Assembly (NCBI RefSeq): GCF_016653635.2
Contig: NZ_CP067420.1
Coordinates: 2,515,501-2,579,500, forward strand
Direction: 5' to 3'
DNA: 64,000 nucleotides
From: Skermanella sp. TT6
GTDB taxonomy: Bacteria > Pseudomonadota > Alphaproteobacteria > Azospirillales > Azospirillaceae
A program made the position numbers and the translations under genes. How positions within the stretch are numbered: position 1 is the first letter of the stretch; each line of letters starts with the position of its first letter. Below, in pieces: positions 1 through 8,623 of this stretch. The notes under the pieces are model-generated. The model was not told where the DNA came from, made no database searches, and saw only the letters and a program-made list of their open reading frames with translations.

Positions 1-729
1 CACGTCGCCAACACGGCGGTGCAGATCCAGCTCTGGCAGGCGCTGGGCGGACCGGTGCCGGGCTTCGCCCACCTGCCGCTGCTGACCGACGCGACCGGCG
101 CCGGTCTGTCGAAGCGGCTGGGCAGCATCAGCGTCGCCAGCCTGCGCGACGACCAGGACATCGAGCCGATGGCGATCAACAGCCTGCTCGCCAAGCTGGG
201 CACGTCGGACGCGATCGAGGCGCGCATGAGCCTGGCCGAGCTGGCGGCCGAATTCGACATGGCCAAGGTCGCCCGCGGCGCCCCCAAGTTCGATCCGGAG
301 GAACTGGCCCGGCTGAACGCCCGCGTGCTGCACGCCACTCCCTTCCAGGCGGTCGCCGGCCGGCTGCAAACCCTGGGTTTCGGCGGGATCGACGCCGTGT
401 TCTGGGAGGCGGTGCGGCCGAACCTGTCGCGGCTGGCCGACGTGGCGGAGTGGTGGCATGTCGCCCGCGAGCCGATCGAGCCGGTGGTCGAGGACGCGGA
501 ATTCGCCTCGGCCGCCGCGGCCCATCTGCCGGCGGAGCCTTGGGACGACACGACCTGGAGCTCCTGGACCGGCGCCGTCAAGTCGGCGACCGGGCGCAAG
601 GGCAAGGGCCTGTTCATGCCGCTGCGCCTGGCGCTCACCGGCCGCGACCATGGACCGGAGCTGAAGAATTTGTTACCTCTGATCGGTCGCGAGCGGGCGG
701 AAGCGCGGCTCGCCGGCCGGGTTGCCTGA
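1..729 (+). CDS. gltX: Glutamyl-tRNA synthetase, C-terminal part (5' end outside window)
   Basis: This is the last 242 codons of a class I glutamyl-tRNA synthetase, which charges tRNA with glutamate in the cytoplasm. The frame is open from base 1, so the catalytic N-terminal part lies upstream. The KMSKS-type loop is visible as GLSKRLGS around bases 102-125, followed by the all-helical anticodon-binding region and the typical ending [12 protein letters not shown]. Alphaproteobacteria often have two gltX copies, one for tRNA-Glu and one mischarging tRNA-Gln; the fragment does not tell which this is. cysS starts 26 bases after the stop, so the two synthetase genes probably share a transcript. 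Confidence 0.93.
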   Translation, partial: HVANTAVQIQLWQALGGPVPGFAHLPLLTDATGAGLSKRLGSISVASLRDDQDIEPMAINSLLAKLGTSDAIEARMSLAELAAEFDMAKVARGAPKFDPEELARLNARVLHATPFQAVAGRLQTLGFGGIDAVFWEAVRPNLSRLADVAEWWHVAREPIEPVVEDAEFASAAAAHLPAEPWDDTTWSSWTGAVKSATGRKGKGLFMPLRLALTGRDHGPELKNLLPLIGRERAEARLAGRVA

Positions 730-755
730 AGTGGCTCTGTTTTAAGGAAAGACCG

Positions 756-2129
756 GTGGCCCTGGATCTCTTCAACACGCTGACACGCCAGAAGGAACGG
801 TTCGAGCCGCTGGTGCCGGGCAAGGTGGGCCTCTATGTCTGCGGCCCGACGGTCTATGACTACGCCCATATCGGGAATGCGCGCCCGGTCGTCGTGTTCG
901 ATGTGCTGTGCCGGCTGCTGCGGCGGCTGTACGGCCAAGTCCGCTATGTCCGGAACATCACCGACGTCGACGACAAGATCATCGACCGCGCGCGGGAGAG
1001 CGGGGAAGGGATCGACAGCGTCACCTCGCGCACGACCGAGGCGTACCACCGGGACATGGCCGCGCTGAACGCCCTTCCGCCGGACGTCGAGCCGCGGGCG
1101 ACCACCCATGTCGCCCAGATGATCCGGATGATCGGCCGCCTGATCGCCGCCGGCAACGCCTACGAGGCGGAGGGACACGTGCTGTTCAGCGTGCCCTCGA
1201 TGGCGGATTATGGCCGGCTGTCGCGCCGGTCCCGGGACGAGCTGGTCGCCGGCGCCCGGGTCGAGGTGGCGCCGTACAAGCGCGATCCCGCCGACTTCGT
1301 GCTGTGGAAACCCTCCGCCCCGGAGGTGCCGGGCTGGGACAGCCCGTGGGGGCGGGGACGGCCGGGCTGGCATATCGAGTGCTCCGCCATGGCGGAGGAG
1401 CACCTGGGAGAGACCTTCGACATCCATGGCGGAGGGCTCGACCTGATCTTCCCGCACCATGAGAACGAGATCGCCCAGTCGGCCTGCGCCCACGGCGGCG
1501 CCCCGCTGGCCCGCTACTGGGTCCATAACGGCTTCCTGACGGTCGAGGGCGAGAAGATGTCCAAGAGCCTGGGCAACTTCTTCACCGTCCGGGACCTGCT
1601 GGCCGAGTTCCCCGGAGAGGCGATCCGGCTTACCCTGCTCGGCGCCCATTACCGCCAGCCGCTCGACTTCACCCGGGACGGGCTGAAGCAGTCCAAGGCG
1701 ACCTTGGACCGGTGGTACACGGCGTTGCGCTCGGTCGAGGACGTGCCCGCGTCCGGCGACCAAGTGCCGGCCGAGGTGATGGCGGCGCTGGAGGACGACC
1801 TGAACACGCCGCTGGCGATCAGCCACGTCCACGGCATCGTGACGGCCCTGAACAAGGCGACGGAACCGGCGGAGCGCGCTGCGCTGAAAGCCGCCTTGCT
1901 GGGCGCCGGCGGCGTGCTGGGCCTGCTCGGGCAGGGCCCGACCGAATGGTTCCGCGGCGGCGATGCCGGCGGACCGGACGCCGCAGCCATCGAGGACCTG
2001 ATCGAGCAGCGCAAGCAGGCCCGCAAGTCCAAGGACTTCGCGGCGGCCGACCGGATCCGGAAGGAGCTGGCCGACCAGGGCATCGTGCTGGAGGACGGTC
2101 CCGGCGGGACCACCTGGAAGCGGGCTTGA
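756..2129 (+). CDS. cysS: Cysteinyl-tRNA synthetase
   Basis: A full-length (457 aa) class I aminoacyl-tRNA synthetase that attaches cysteine to tRNA-Cys. It begins [12 protein letters not shown] and contains the zinc-site [16 protein letters not shown] (HIGH-like HIGN), the WHIECSAMA and [15 protein letters not shown] segments and the KMSKSLGN loop. I chose GTG at 756: AAGGAAAG lies just upstream, the length matches the family, and further upstream the frame only overlaps gltX in another frame. The stop is two bases from the ATG of cimA, so cysS and cimA are very likely translated from one mRNA. Confidence 0.96.
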   Translation: MALDLFNTLTRQKERFEPLVPGKVGLYVCGPTVYDYAHIGNARPVVVFDVLCRLLRRLYGQVRYVRNITDVDDKIIDRARESGEGIDSVTSRTTEAYHRDMAALNALPPDVEPRATTHVAQMIRMIGRLIAAGNAYEAEGHVLFSVPSMADYGRLSRRSRDELVAGARVEVAPYKRDPADFVLWKPSAPEVPGWDSPWGRGRPGWHIECSAMAEEHLGETFDIHGGGLDLIFPHHENEIAQSACAHGGAPLARYWVHNGFLTVEGEKMSKSLGNFFTVRDLLAEFPGEAIRLTLLGAHYRQPLDFTRDGLKQSKATLDRWYTALRSVEDVPASGDQVPAEVMAALEDDLNTPLAISHVHGIVTALNKATEPAERAALKAALLGAGGVLGLLGQGPTEWFRGGDAGGPDAAAIEDLIEQRKQARKSKDFAAADRIRKELADQGIVLEDGPGGTTWKRA

Positions 2130-2131
2130 CC

Positions 2132-3736
2132 ATGGGCGAGCGGATATATCTCTACGACACCACCCTGAGGGACGGCGCGCAGACCCAGGGCGTCGATTTC
2201 TCCGTGGCCGACAAGACGGCCATCGCGCGGGACCTGGACCTGCTGGGGATCGATTACGTGGAGGGCGGCTGGCCGGGCGCCAACCCGACCGACGACGCCT
2301 TCTTCGCCGACCCGCCGCAGCTGCGGAACGCCACCTTCACCGCCTTCGGCATGACCCGCCGGCCCGGCCGGAGCGCCGCCAACGATCCCGGCCTGGCCGG
2401 CTTGGTCGGTGCGAAATGCGACGCGGTCTGCATGGTCGGCAAGACCTGGGACTTCCATGTGGACGTTGCGCTGAACATCCCGCGTTCGGAGAACCTGGAG
2501 CTGATCTCCGACAGCATCGGGCTGATCCGGGAGCGCAAGGGCGAGGCGCTGTTCGACGCGGAGCATTTCTTCGACGGCTACAAGGCCAACCCGGACTACG
2601 CGGTCGACTGCCTGATGGCCGCCTTCCAGGCCGGAGCCCGCTGGATCGTGCTGTGCGACACCAACGGCGGCTCCCTCCCGGACGAGGTCGAACGGATCGT
2701 CCGCGCCGTGGCGGAGCGCATTCCCGGGACCAACCTGGGCATCCACACCCACAACGACACGGAGAATGCCGTCGCGAACTCCCTGGCGGCCGTGCGTGCC
2801 GGCGCCCGGATGATTCAGGGGACGCTGAACGGGCTGGGCGAACGCTGCGGCAACGCCAACCTGGTATCGCTGATCCCGACGCTGATGCTGAAGATGGGCT
2901 ATGAGACCGGCATCACGGCCGACGGCCTGCGCCGCCTGACCCAGGTCTCGCGCGGGCTGGACGAGCGGCTGAACCGGGCGCCCGACCGGCATAAACCCTA
3001 TGTCGGGGAAAGCGCGTTCGCCCACAAGGGCGGCCTGCATGTCTCCGCGGTGGAGAAGGACCCCACGAGCTACGAGCATGTGGACCCCGCCAGCGTCGGC
3101 AATCGCCGGACCATCGTCGTCTCGGACCAGGCCGGTCGGTCGAACCTGCTTGCCCGCTTTCGCGAGATCGGCATCGAGATCGATGCCCGCGACGAGCGCA
3201 TCGCCGACTTGGTGGATCTGGTGAAGCGGCGGGAGTATGACGGTTACGCCTACGACGGCGCCGAGGCGAGCTTCGAGCTGCTCGCCCGCAGGGCCCTTGG
3301 CGAGGTGCCGGATTTCTTCCGCCTCCAGAGCTTCCGGGTCATCGACGAGCGGCGCTGGAACGCCCGGGACGAACTGATCACCCTGTCCGAGGCGACGATC
3401 AAGCTGGACGTCGGCAGCCAGTCGCTGATGACGGTCGCGGAGGGCAACGGCCCGGTCAACGCGCTTGACATAGCGCTCCGCAAGGCCCTGGTGCCCGCCT
3501 ATCCGGAACTGGAAGGGCTCCGGCTGGTCGACTACAAGGTCCGCATCCTGACGCCGAACGACGGAACGAAGGCGGTGACGCGGGTGATGATCGAAAGCAT
3601 CGACGGGCGGGGCGATCGCTGGACGACGGTCGGCGTTTCGGCCAACGTGATCGACGCATCCTACAACGCGCTGCATGACAGCATCACCTACCGGCTGTAC
3701 CGCGCCAGCATCGCTGCGGCGCGGGACGGCCGTTGA
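2132..3736 (+). CDS. cimA: Citramalate synthase, LeuA/HMGL-like family
   Basis: A 534-residue enzyme of the 2-isopropylmalate synthase superfamily, best matching citramalate synthase, which condenses pyruvate with acetyl-CoA as the entry to threonine-independent isoleucine synthesis. The N-terminus has the catalytic DTTLRDGAQ signature, the TIM barrel carries the metal-binding GIHTHNDTENAVANS segment and the GLGERCGNANL motif, and a C-terminal LeuA regulatory (allosteric) domain follows from about residue 390. The start ATG is two bases after the cysS stop. Homocitrate or isopropylmalate synthase would be the alternatives; the DGAQTQGVDFSVADK opening and length favour CimA. Confidence 0.88.
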   Translation: MGERIYLYDTTLRDGAQTQGVDFSVADKTAIARDLDLLGIDYVEGGWPGANPTDDAFFADPPQLRNATFTAFGMTRRPGRSAANDPGLAGLVGAKCDAVCMVGKTWDFHVDVALNIPRSENLELISDSIGLIRERKGEALFDAEHFFDGYKANPDYAVDCLMAAFQAGARWIVLCDTNGGSLPDEVERIVRAVAERIPGTNLGIHTHNDTENAVANSLAAVRAGARMIQGTLNGLGERCGNANLVSLIPTLMLKMGYETGITADGLRRLTQVSRGLDERLNRAPDRHKPYVGESAFAHKGGLHVSAVEKDPTSYEHVDPASVGNRRTIVVSDQAGRSNLLARFREIGIEIDARDERIADLVDLVKRREYDGYAYDGAEASFELLARRALGEVPDFFRLQSFRVIDERRWNARDELITLSEATIKLDVGSQSLMTVAEGNGPVNALDIALRKALVPAYPELEGLRLVDYKVRILTPNDGTKAVTRVMIESIDGRGDRWTTVGVSANVIDASYNALHDSITYRLYRASIAAARDGR

Positions 3737-3774
3737 TATAGAGACGGTCAGACATATAGAAGTCGACATATAGA
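3736..3774 (+). repeat. Three short ATATAGA direct repeats between cimA and trmJ
   Basis: The 41-base gap between cimA and trmJ holds ATATAGA at 3736-3742, 3754-3760 and 3768-3774. The second and third copies share the longer form ACATATAGA. The stretch is strikingly AT-rich for this genome. trmJ starts at 3778 with only a weak GAG-type ribosome site here, so the repeats sit where its translation initiation region should be. Function unknown. Confidence 0.5.
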
Positions 3775-3777
3775 GAT

Positions 3778-4551
3778 ATGGCAGGAACCAACCCCCAGCG
3801 GGACGCCGTGCTCGGCGGACCGGCGATCATCCTGATCGAGCCCCAGCTCGGCGAGAATATCGGCACCTGTGCCCGCGCGATGCTGAACTGCGGTCTTACC
3901 GACCTGCGATTGGTCCGCCCGCGCGACGGCTGGCCGAGCGGCAGCGCCAAGGCCTCCGCGTCCGGCGCGGACCTGGTGCTCGACAACGCGCGCCTTTTCG
4001 ATCGGACGGAGGACGCGATCGCCGACCTGTCCCACGTCTTCGCGACCACCGCGCGCAACCGCGGCATGATCAAGCGGATCATGACCCCGCGCGAGGCGGC
4101 GTCGGAGATGCGGGCCCAATCCTCCGCCGGGCTGGCGACGGGCGTGCTGTTCGGGCCTGAGCGGACGGGACTGTTCAATGACGACCTGGCGCTGGCCGAC
4201 ACCAGCCTGACGGTTCCGCTGAATCCCGCGTTCAGCTCGCTCAACCTCGCTCAGGCCGTCCTGATCATCGGGTACGAATGGTACCAGACCGGCGAGGTGG
4301 CGCCGGGACGCTATCTGCACACCGGCGCGACCCGTCCGGCCAACAAGGAAGAATTGGTGAACCTGTTCTCCCACCTGGAAGACGAGCTGGAAAACTCGCG
4401 TTTCTTTTCATCGCCCGAGAAGAAGCCGTCGATGATTCGATCTATAAGAAACTGCTTCCAGCGCATGGATATGACTGAACAGGAAGTCAGGACCTTCCAT
4501 GGCATCATTTCGGCATTGACCGGACGTAAGAGGTCGGCAGCGAAAGAATAG
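3778..4551 (+). CDS. trmJ: tRNA (cytidine/uridine-2'-O-)-methyltransferase, TrmJ type (SPOUT)
   Basis: A 257-residue SpoU/TrmH-superfamily methyltransferase, most like TrmJ, which methylates the 2'-OH of position 32 of several tRNAs using S-adenosylmethionine. The sequence shows motif 1 (IILIEPQLGENIGTCARAM), motif 2 (TGVLFGPERTGLFNDDL) and motif 3 (VPLNPAFSSLNLAQAVLI), which form the trefoil-knot cofactor site, then a C-terminal helical extension ending in a basic tail. The upstream region is AT-rich and has only a weak ribosome-binding site. Another 2'-O-methylating SPOUT substrate is possible; family placement is firm. Confidence 0.87.
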   Translation: MAGTNPQRDAVLGGPAIILIEPQLGENIGTCARAMLNCGLTDLRLVRPRDGWPSGSAKASASGADLVLDNARLFDRTEDAIADLSHVFATTARNRGMIKRIMTPREAASEMRAQSSAGLATGVLFGPERTGLFNDDLALADTSLTVPLNPAFSSLNLAQAVLIIGYEWYQTGEVAPGRYLHTGATRPANKEELVNLFSHLEDELENSRFFSSPEKKPSMIRSIRNCFQRMDMTEQEVRTFHGIISALTGRKRSAAKE

Positions 4552-4582
4552 CCTCTCCACGTTCGGGATAGTCTTCCGCCGA

Positions 4583-4599
4583 TTGGCACGAAGGTTGCT
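4583..4599 (+). promoter_or_regulatory. Consensus sigma-54 (RpoN) -24/-12 promoter
   Basis: TTGGCACG at 4583-4590, four bases, then TTGCT at 4595-4599 matches the RpoN consensus YTGGCACG-N4-TTGCW at every defined position. It lies 33 bases before the ATG of the 86-residue gene and points toward it; the transcript would start about base 4610. RpoN promoters need a bacterial enhancer-binding protein, whose upstream site would fall inside trmJ and was not identified. Confidence 0.8.
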
Positions 4600-4631
4600 G
4601 AAATACCCCTATCTAACGGATAGGAGGGGCA

Positions 4632-4892
4632 ATGGGTATCCAGAAATTCGGCCGGAATCTGCGTCGCGCGCTTCGGCATTTGCAATTTGCGGGGCAGGGT
4701 GCGAACACGCGGAACAGATTGACCGAGGCGGGAATCCTGCTGAGCGATGCGGCGGACGAGATCGACCTCGCTCTGATGGAGTTGGAAACCGCGAACAGCA
4801 ACGATCTGGAGTATGCCGACCTGCGCGAGGCGACCGCCCAGATCCATGAGGCGATCCACTTGATCAGCGGGGTCCACCGCAGGATCGGATAG
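4632..4892 (+). CDS. Small helical protein of unknown function, sigma-54-driven
   Basis: An 86-residue soluble protein I do not recognise. Start ATG 4632 follows a strong TAGGAGGGG ribosome site. The N-terminus is basic (GIQKFGRNLRRALRHLQF) and the remainder alternates hydrophobic and charged residues with several Asp/Glu (SDAADEIDLALMELET), suggesting two or three amphipathic helices; no signal peptide, membrane segment or cysteine is seen. A textbook sigma-54 promoter sits immediately upstream, so expression should depend on RpoN and an activator. The next gene is an OmpR-type response regulator in the same direction, 134 bases on, which may be co-regulated. The SD can pair with CCTATC at 4608-4613, a possible weak local hairpin. 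Confidence 0.75.
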   Translation: MGIQKFGRNLRRALRHLQFAGQGANTRNRLTEAGILLSDAADEIDLALMELETANSNDLEYADLREATAQIHEAIHLISGVHRRIG

Positions 4893-5026
4893 GCGGGAAA
4901 CCGGATCCCTTTGCTCGCGCCGAAAGAGAGCCGGACAGACGGCATGCCGCTTGTCCGGCGGTGGAACCCGGATTATCAATACCGGGAACCGAGCACCCGC
5001 GTCGGGGCCGACCGGAGACGAGCGAC

Positions 5027-5746
5027 ATGGATCGGAGCACTGAATCCGGCGCGTCCAGCCGGCATGCCATATTGCTGGTGGAAGGGGATGCATCCGATCG
5101 CGCCGTGACGGCCGCGATCCTGAGGCAGGAGGGCCACCAGATCGTCGAAGCGGCGAGCCTGAGGGAGATGGACCGGTCCTTGGCGGAACGGCGCTTCGAT
5201 CTGCTGCTCACCGATCTGGCGCTGCCAGACGGCATAGCGTTCACCCGCCTCGGGCAACTCCGCCGCGACGAACTTCTCGGCATCATCGTCGTCACCGCCC
5301 GGAGGGAGGAAGTCGACCGCATCCTCAGCCTGGAACTGGGCGCCGACGACTATCTGGTAAAACCTCTCAACCCGCGGGAATTGGCGCTGCGCGTCAGGAA
5401 CCTGCTGCGCCGCCTGCGGGCCGGACGCACGGGCGCCGGCGCCAGTTGCCGTTTCGACGGGTGGACGCTGGACCTTGCTCGGCGCCATCTGCAGGACCCG
5501 GCTGGACGCAATGTCCGGTTGACCCGCAGCGAGTTCGACCTGCTGGTGACGCTCTCGTCCAATCCCGGGAGCATCCTCGACCGCGACCGCCTGACCGCCG
5601 CCGTCAGCAGGCGGCCGGGATCGCCGGACGATCGCACGATCGACGTGCTGATCGGGCGACTGCGTCGCAAGATCGAAGTCGATCCGCAGGATCCAAGGCT
5701 GATCCTGACGATTCACGGTCAGGGATATTGCTTTGCGGCGGTTTGA
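5027..5746 (+). CDS. OmpR/PhoB-family response regulator
   Basis: A 239-residue two-component regulator. The N-terminal receiver domain (about residues 13-127) has acidic residues in ILLVEGD, phosphoacceptor Asp63 in LLLTDLALPDG, the switch Thr in IIVVTARRE and the conserved Lys in DDYLVKPLNPREL. The C-terminal winged-helix DNA-binding domain (about 140-238) shows LTRSEFDLLVTL, DDRTIDVLIGRLRRKIE and the closing ILTIHGQGYCFA hairpin. ATG 5027 is preceded by GGAGA; an upstream start would add a poorly conserved tail. No partner kinase is adjacent, so it is an orphan here; its position downstream of the sigma-54-driven small gene is suggestive only. Confidence 0.9.
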   Translation: MDRSTESGASSRHAILLVEGDASDRAVTAAILRQEGHQIVEAASLREMDRSLAERRFDLLLTDLALPDGIAFTRLGQLRRDELLGIIVVTARREEVDRILSLELGADDYLVKPLNPRELALRVRNLLRRLRAGRTGAGASCRFDGWTLDLARRHLQDPAGRNVRLTRSEFDLLVTLSSNPGSILDRDRLTAAVSRRPGSPDDRTIDVLIGRLRRKIEVDPQDPRLILTIHGQGYCFAAV

Positions 5747-5969
5747 CGCCCGGGACCCGGATTCCTGCCAAGGACACTGAATACCCAAATATTCATTCTA
5801 TTTCTATTGCTTAGACTGCAGGAACTATAAGATTTCATTTTTGAAATAGGGCGTTCAACTTCATTTACGATATTCCTTTAAGTTTTACTAGAGACATGCA
5901 AAGGCAAACTATAGCTTTCGAACCGAGAGGCATTCCGAAAACTACCCGCCAAACAGCGAGGGCACGCTT
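5747..5969. other. AT-rich intergenic region before the YfiR-like gene
   Basis: This 223-base stretch is much more AT-rich than its surroundings (especially 5785-5905) and should hold the promoter of the downstream set. It contains a small perfect hairpin, ATTTCA at 5832-5837 and TGAAAT at 5842-5847 around four T residues. No clear Fur box or sigma-54 site was recognised. Confidence 0.4.
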
Positions 5970-6494
5970 ATGAAGTGGAAGGCGCTTGTCCTGACGGTTC
6001 TGCTTTGCCTGCCCGCAGCCATGGCTCGCGCCGATGTGGCGCTGGACGATGTGCAGGTCATCGCCAAGTCGTTGGGCTTCCTGGCTGCCAAGCCGGCCAC
6101 TCCTGCCAAGATGGCGATAGTCTTCGCGCCGGACATCGCCGTTTCCAAGGCCGAGGCCGACCGGCTCGCCGCCATGCTCGGCAGCGGCTTCAAGGAGGGC
6201 TCGCTGACGCTCGAGCCGCTGCTGGTGCCGGTCGCCGAGCTCGAGAAGCTCGACGGGGCCGGCGTCGTCTTCGTGACCACGGGGCTGGCGGCGCACCAGG
6301 GCGCCATCTTCGAGTCGGCCAAGTCGAAGCGTCTCCTCACCGTTTCGACCGATTCGAGCTGCGCGCGCACGGGGCACTGCGTCATGTCGGTCGCCAGCCA
6401 GCCGGCCGTCGAGATCCTGGTGAACAAGCAGGCGGCCGATCAATCCCAGGTCGCCTTCAGGGCCGCCTTCCGCATGCTCATCATCGAAATCTGA
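5970..6494 (+). CDS. YfiR/DUF4154-like periplasmic protein
   Basis: A 174-residue protein with a Sec signal peptide (MKWKALVLTVLLCLPAAMARA) and a single globular periplasmic domain. The C-terminal part, with a Cys pair (SSCARTGHC) followed by VEILVNKQAADQ...FRMLIIEI, resembles the end of the YfiR/HmsC-like DUF4154 family, whose members sense periplasmic conditions and restrain a membrane partner. The match is from pattern recognition and the length (about 150 mature residues) rather than a search. GAGGG precedes the ATG. The TonB-dependent receptor starts 38 bases downstream and the chemoreceptor follows, so all three are probably one operon. Confidence 0.6.
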   Translation: MKWKALVLTVLLCLPAAMARADVALDDVQVIAKSLGFLAAKPATPAKMAIVFAPDIAVSKAEADRLAAMLGSGFKEGSLTLEPLLVPVAELEKLDGAGVVFVTTGLAAHQGAIFESAKSKRLLTVSTDSSCARTGHCVMSVASQPAVEILVNKQAADQSQVAFRAAFRMLIIEI

Positions 6495-6532
6495 TGCCGT
6501 CCCCGCCTAGCGTGACGCTCCGAGGATCCGCC

Positions 6533-8464
6533 ATGAAGACCCTGTTTCCGCTCGCATCCATCGGCATCGCGCTCGCCCTGACCGCGACAGGACCGGCGCA
6601 TGCCCAGACCATCAACTACGGAGACCTGGAGGCGCTGTTCAAGGAACCGGTGACCACCAGCGCCACCGGCAAGCCGCAGCGGCAGACCGAAGTTCCGGTC
6701 ACGATGGACATCATCAGCGCGGAGGACATCCGCCGTTCGGGCGCCAACGATATTCCGGAAGTCCTGCGAAGCGTCGCCGGCGTCGATGTCTGGCGGTGGA
6801 GCAACGGTTCCTCCGACGTGGGCGTGCGCGGCTACAACCAAGCCTATTCGCCGCGCCTCCTGGTGCTGGTCAACGGCCGGCAGGTCTATCTCGACCATTA
6901 TGGCCTGACCACCTGGAGCGCCATCCCGGTGGAGCTCTCGGAGATCCGCCAGATCGAGGTGGTGAAAGGGCCGAACTCGGCTTTGTTCGGCTTCAACGCC
7001 GTCGCCGGCGTCATCAACATCATCACCTTCTCGCCGCTTTACGACGACGTCGACACGGCGACGGTACGCGGCGGCACCCAGAAGTACCGTCAGGCGTCGC
7101 TGGTCAATACCCTGAAGATCGGCGACCGGGCGGGGCTGCGGATCTCGGCGGGCGCCTCCAACGCCGATGAATTCGACACCCCCGCGACATCGCTGCAGAA
7201 CAGCCTGCGGCGGAATCCGGAGCGCCGGTCGCTCAGCGTCGACGGCCTGTTCCAGGTTCTGGACGATACCCAGTGGGGCGTCGAGCTGACCCGCAGCCAT
7301 GTCCAGCAGACGGAGATGGTCCCGATCTATACCCCGATCGCGGCGAAGATCGATACCTACTCGGCACGTACGACGCTCACCGGCGAAGGGGCGGTGGGAC
7401 TCTGGGAAGCCACCGTCTACCGCAACTGGCTCGAAGCCAACCTCGATTCGGACGACGTGCTGCCGACGCTGCCGATCTCGAACCACGTGACCGTGGCCAA
7501 GCTCCAGGACCTGTTCAAGATCGGGACCGATCACAGCTTCCGGGTGACCGGAGAGTACCGGCACAACGCCATGGAGACGGTGCCCTACAAGGAAGCGACG
7601 GTTTCCTACGACGTCTATGCCGCCGGAGGCATGTGGGACTGGGCCGTCACCGATTCGGTCTCGCTGACCAACGCGGTCCGCGTCGACCATCTGCGCCTGG
7701 ACCGGAGCGGGCCGGTGACCTTGAGGAACGCTCCGGGCAGCGTCGGTCCCTTCACCAACGACGATTTCGACAAGGCCCTGACGGAATACAGCTTCAACAG
7801 CAGTCTCGCCTGGAGGCCGACGCGGCTGGACACGTTCCGGGTCACGGCGTCGCGCGGCGTCCAGCTCCCCTCGATGATCGCCCTCGGGTATCATGACGGC
7901 TATCCGGTGCCGTTCGGCCCGATCCCGACGTCGCGCATCTCCGGAAGCCCAGATATCGATCCGATGGCGGTGATGAACTACGAGGTCGGGTACGACCGCC
8001 GGATCCCGCAGATCGACAGCCTGGCCCGATTCAGCCTGTACCGGCAGACGTCGAAGAACCTGATCGGCGATGCGGATGCGACCCGCATCACCAACATTTC
8101 GCCCGCGGGATATGACTTCCTCTTCCGCAACGTCGGCAGCTCGGAAGCGACAGGTGCGGAAATCGGCCTCGACGGCCGTATCGGCTCCAACTGGCGTTGG
8201 GGAATCAACTATTCGTTCGAGATCGTGGACGACGACCTGATCGCCGATTTCAACGACGGGCGTCCCAGCGCGGTGGCGTACGAGGAGACGACGCCCCGCC
8301 ACAAGGTCAACGGCAAGGTGGGCTATACCTGGCGCGGCTTGGAGCTGGATTTCTCCGCGAACTACGTCTCGGGAACCCGCATGCCCCTGATCCAGGTCGG
8401 CAGCAGCAGCACGCGGCTGATCGATGTCGAGGACCGGGTCACGGTCAACGGCCGCATCGGCTAA
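6533..8464 (+). CDS. TonB-dependent outer-membrane receptor, truncated by an in-frame TAA
   Basis: A TonB-dependent transporter: signal peptide ending ATGPAHAQ, an N-terminal plug domain with ETDVPVTM-like and VLRSVAGVDVWR segments and LVLVNGRQVY, then a long 22-strand-type beta barrel. The frame stops at TAA 8462-8464 after 643 residues, yet the same frame continues for 40 more sense codons to a second stop at 8585-8587, and those codons encode a typical receptor C-terminus. The last barrel strand, needed for assembly by the BAM complex, is therefore missing from the product unless the stop is read through or is a sequence error. Substrate unknown; no clear siderophore signature. Confidence 0.82.
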   Translation: MKTLFPLASIGIALALTATGPAHAQTINYGDLEALFKEPVTTSATGKPQRQTEVPVTMDIISAEDIRRSGANDIPEVLRSVAGVDVWRWSNGSSDVGVRGYNQAYSPRLLVLVNGRQVYLDHYGLTTWSAIPVELSEIRQIEVVKGPNSALFGFNAVAGVINIITFSPLYDDVDTATVRGGTQKYRQASLVNTLKIGDRAGLRISAGASNADEFDTPATSLQNSLRRNPERRSLSVDGLFQVLDDTQWGVELTRSHVQQTEMVPIYTPIAAKIDTYSARTTLTGEGAVGLWEATVYRNWLEANLDSDDVLPTLPISNHVTVAKLQDLFKIGTDHSFRVTGEYRHNAMETVPYKEATVSYDVYAAGGMWDWAVTDSVSLTNAVRVDHLRLDRSGPVTLRNAPGSVGPFTNDDFDKALTEYSFNSSLAWRPTRLDTFRVTASRGVQLPSMIALGYHDGYPVPFGPIPTSRISGSPDIDPMAVMNYEVGYDRRIPQIDSLARFSLYRQTSKNLIGDADATRITNISPAGYDFLFRNVGSSEATGAEIGLDGRIGSNWRWGINYSFEIVDDDLIADFNDGRPSAVAYEETTPRHKVNGKVGYTWRGLELDFSANYVSGTRMPLIQVGSSSTRLIDVEDRVTVNGRIG

Positions 8465-8587
8465 CATCTCAACGACACGATCACCGTCGCGGTGGAGGGG
8501 TTGTCGTTCAACCAGACGACCCACCGGGAGACCTCGCTGCCCGAGGTCGAGCGGAGGCTCTATTTCTCGGTGCGGGCCGACTACTGA
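8465..8587 (+). pseudogene. Detached C-terminal 40 codons of the TonB-dependent receptor
   Basis: In frame with the receptor and directly after its TAA, this stretch reads HLNDTITVAVEGLSF and closes with RRLYFSVRADY before TGA. Alternating hydrophobic residues and a C-terminal aromatic are hallmarks of the last outer-membrane beta strand. It has no start codon or ribosome site of its own. A single change of the TAA to TAC or TAT (Tyr, common at this place in the family) would restore a 684-residue receptor. Confidence 0.8.
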
Positions 8588-8623
8588 GTTCCCGCGTCGG
8601 AAACCCTGTCCGGAGAAGCCATC

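Noticed and set aside
1649-3769. A 706-codon minus-strand open frame
   Set aside because: Antisense to cysS and cimA, both with strong family motifs; no independent evidence.
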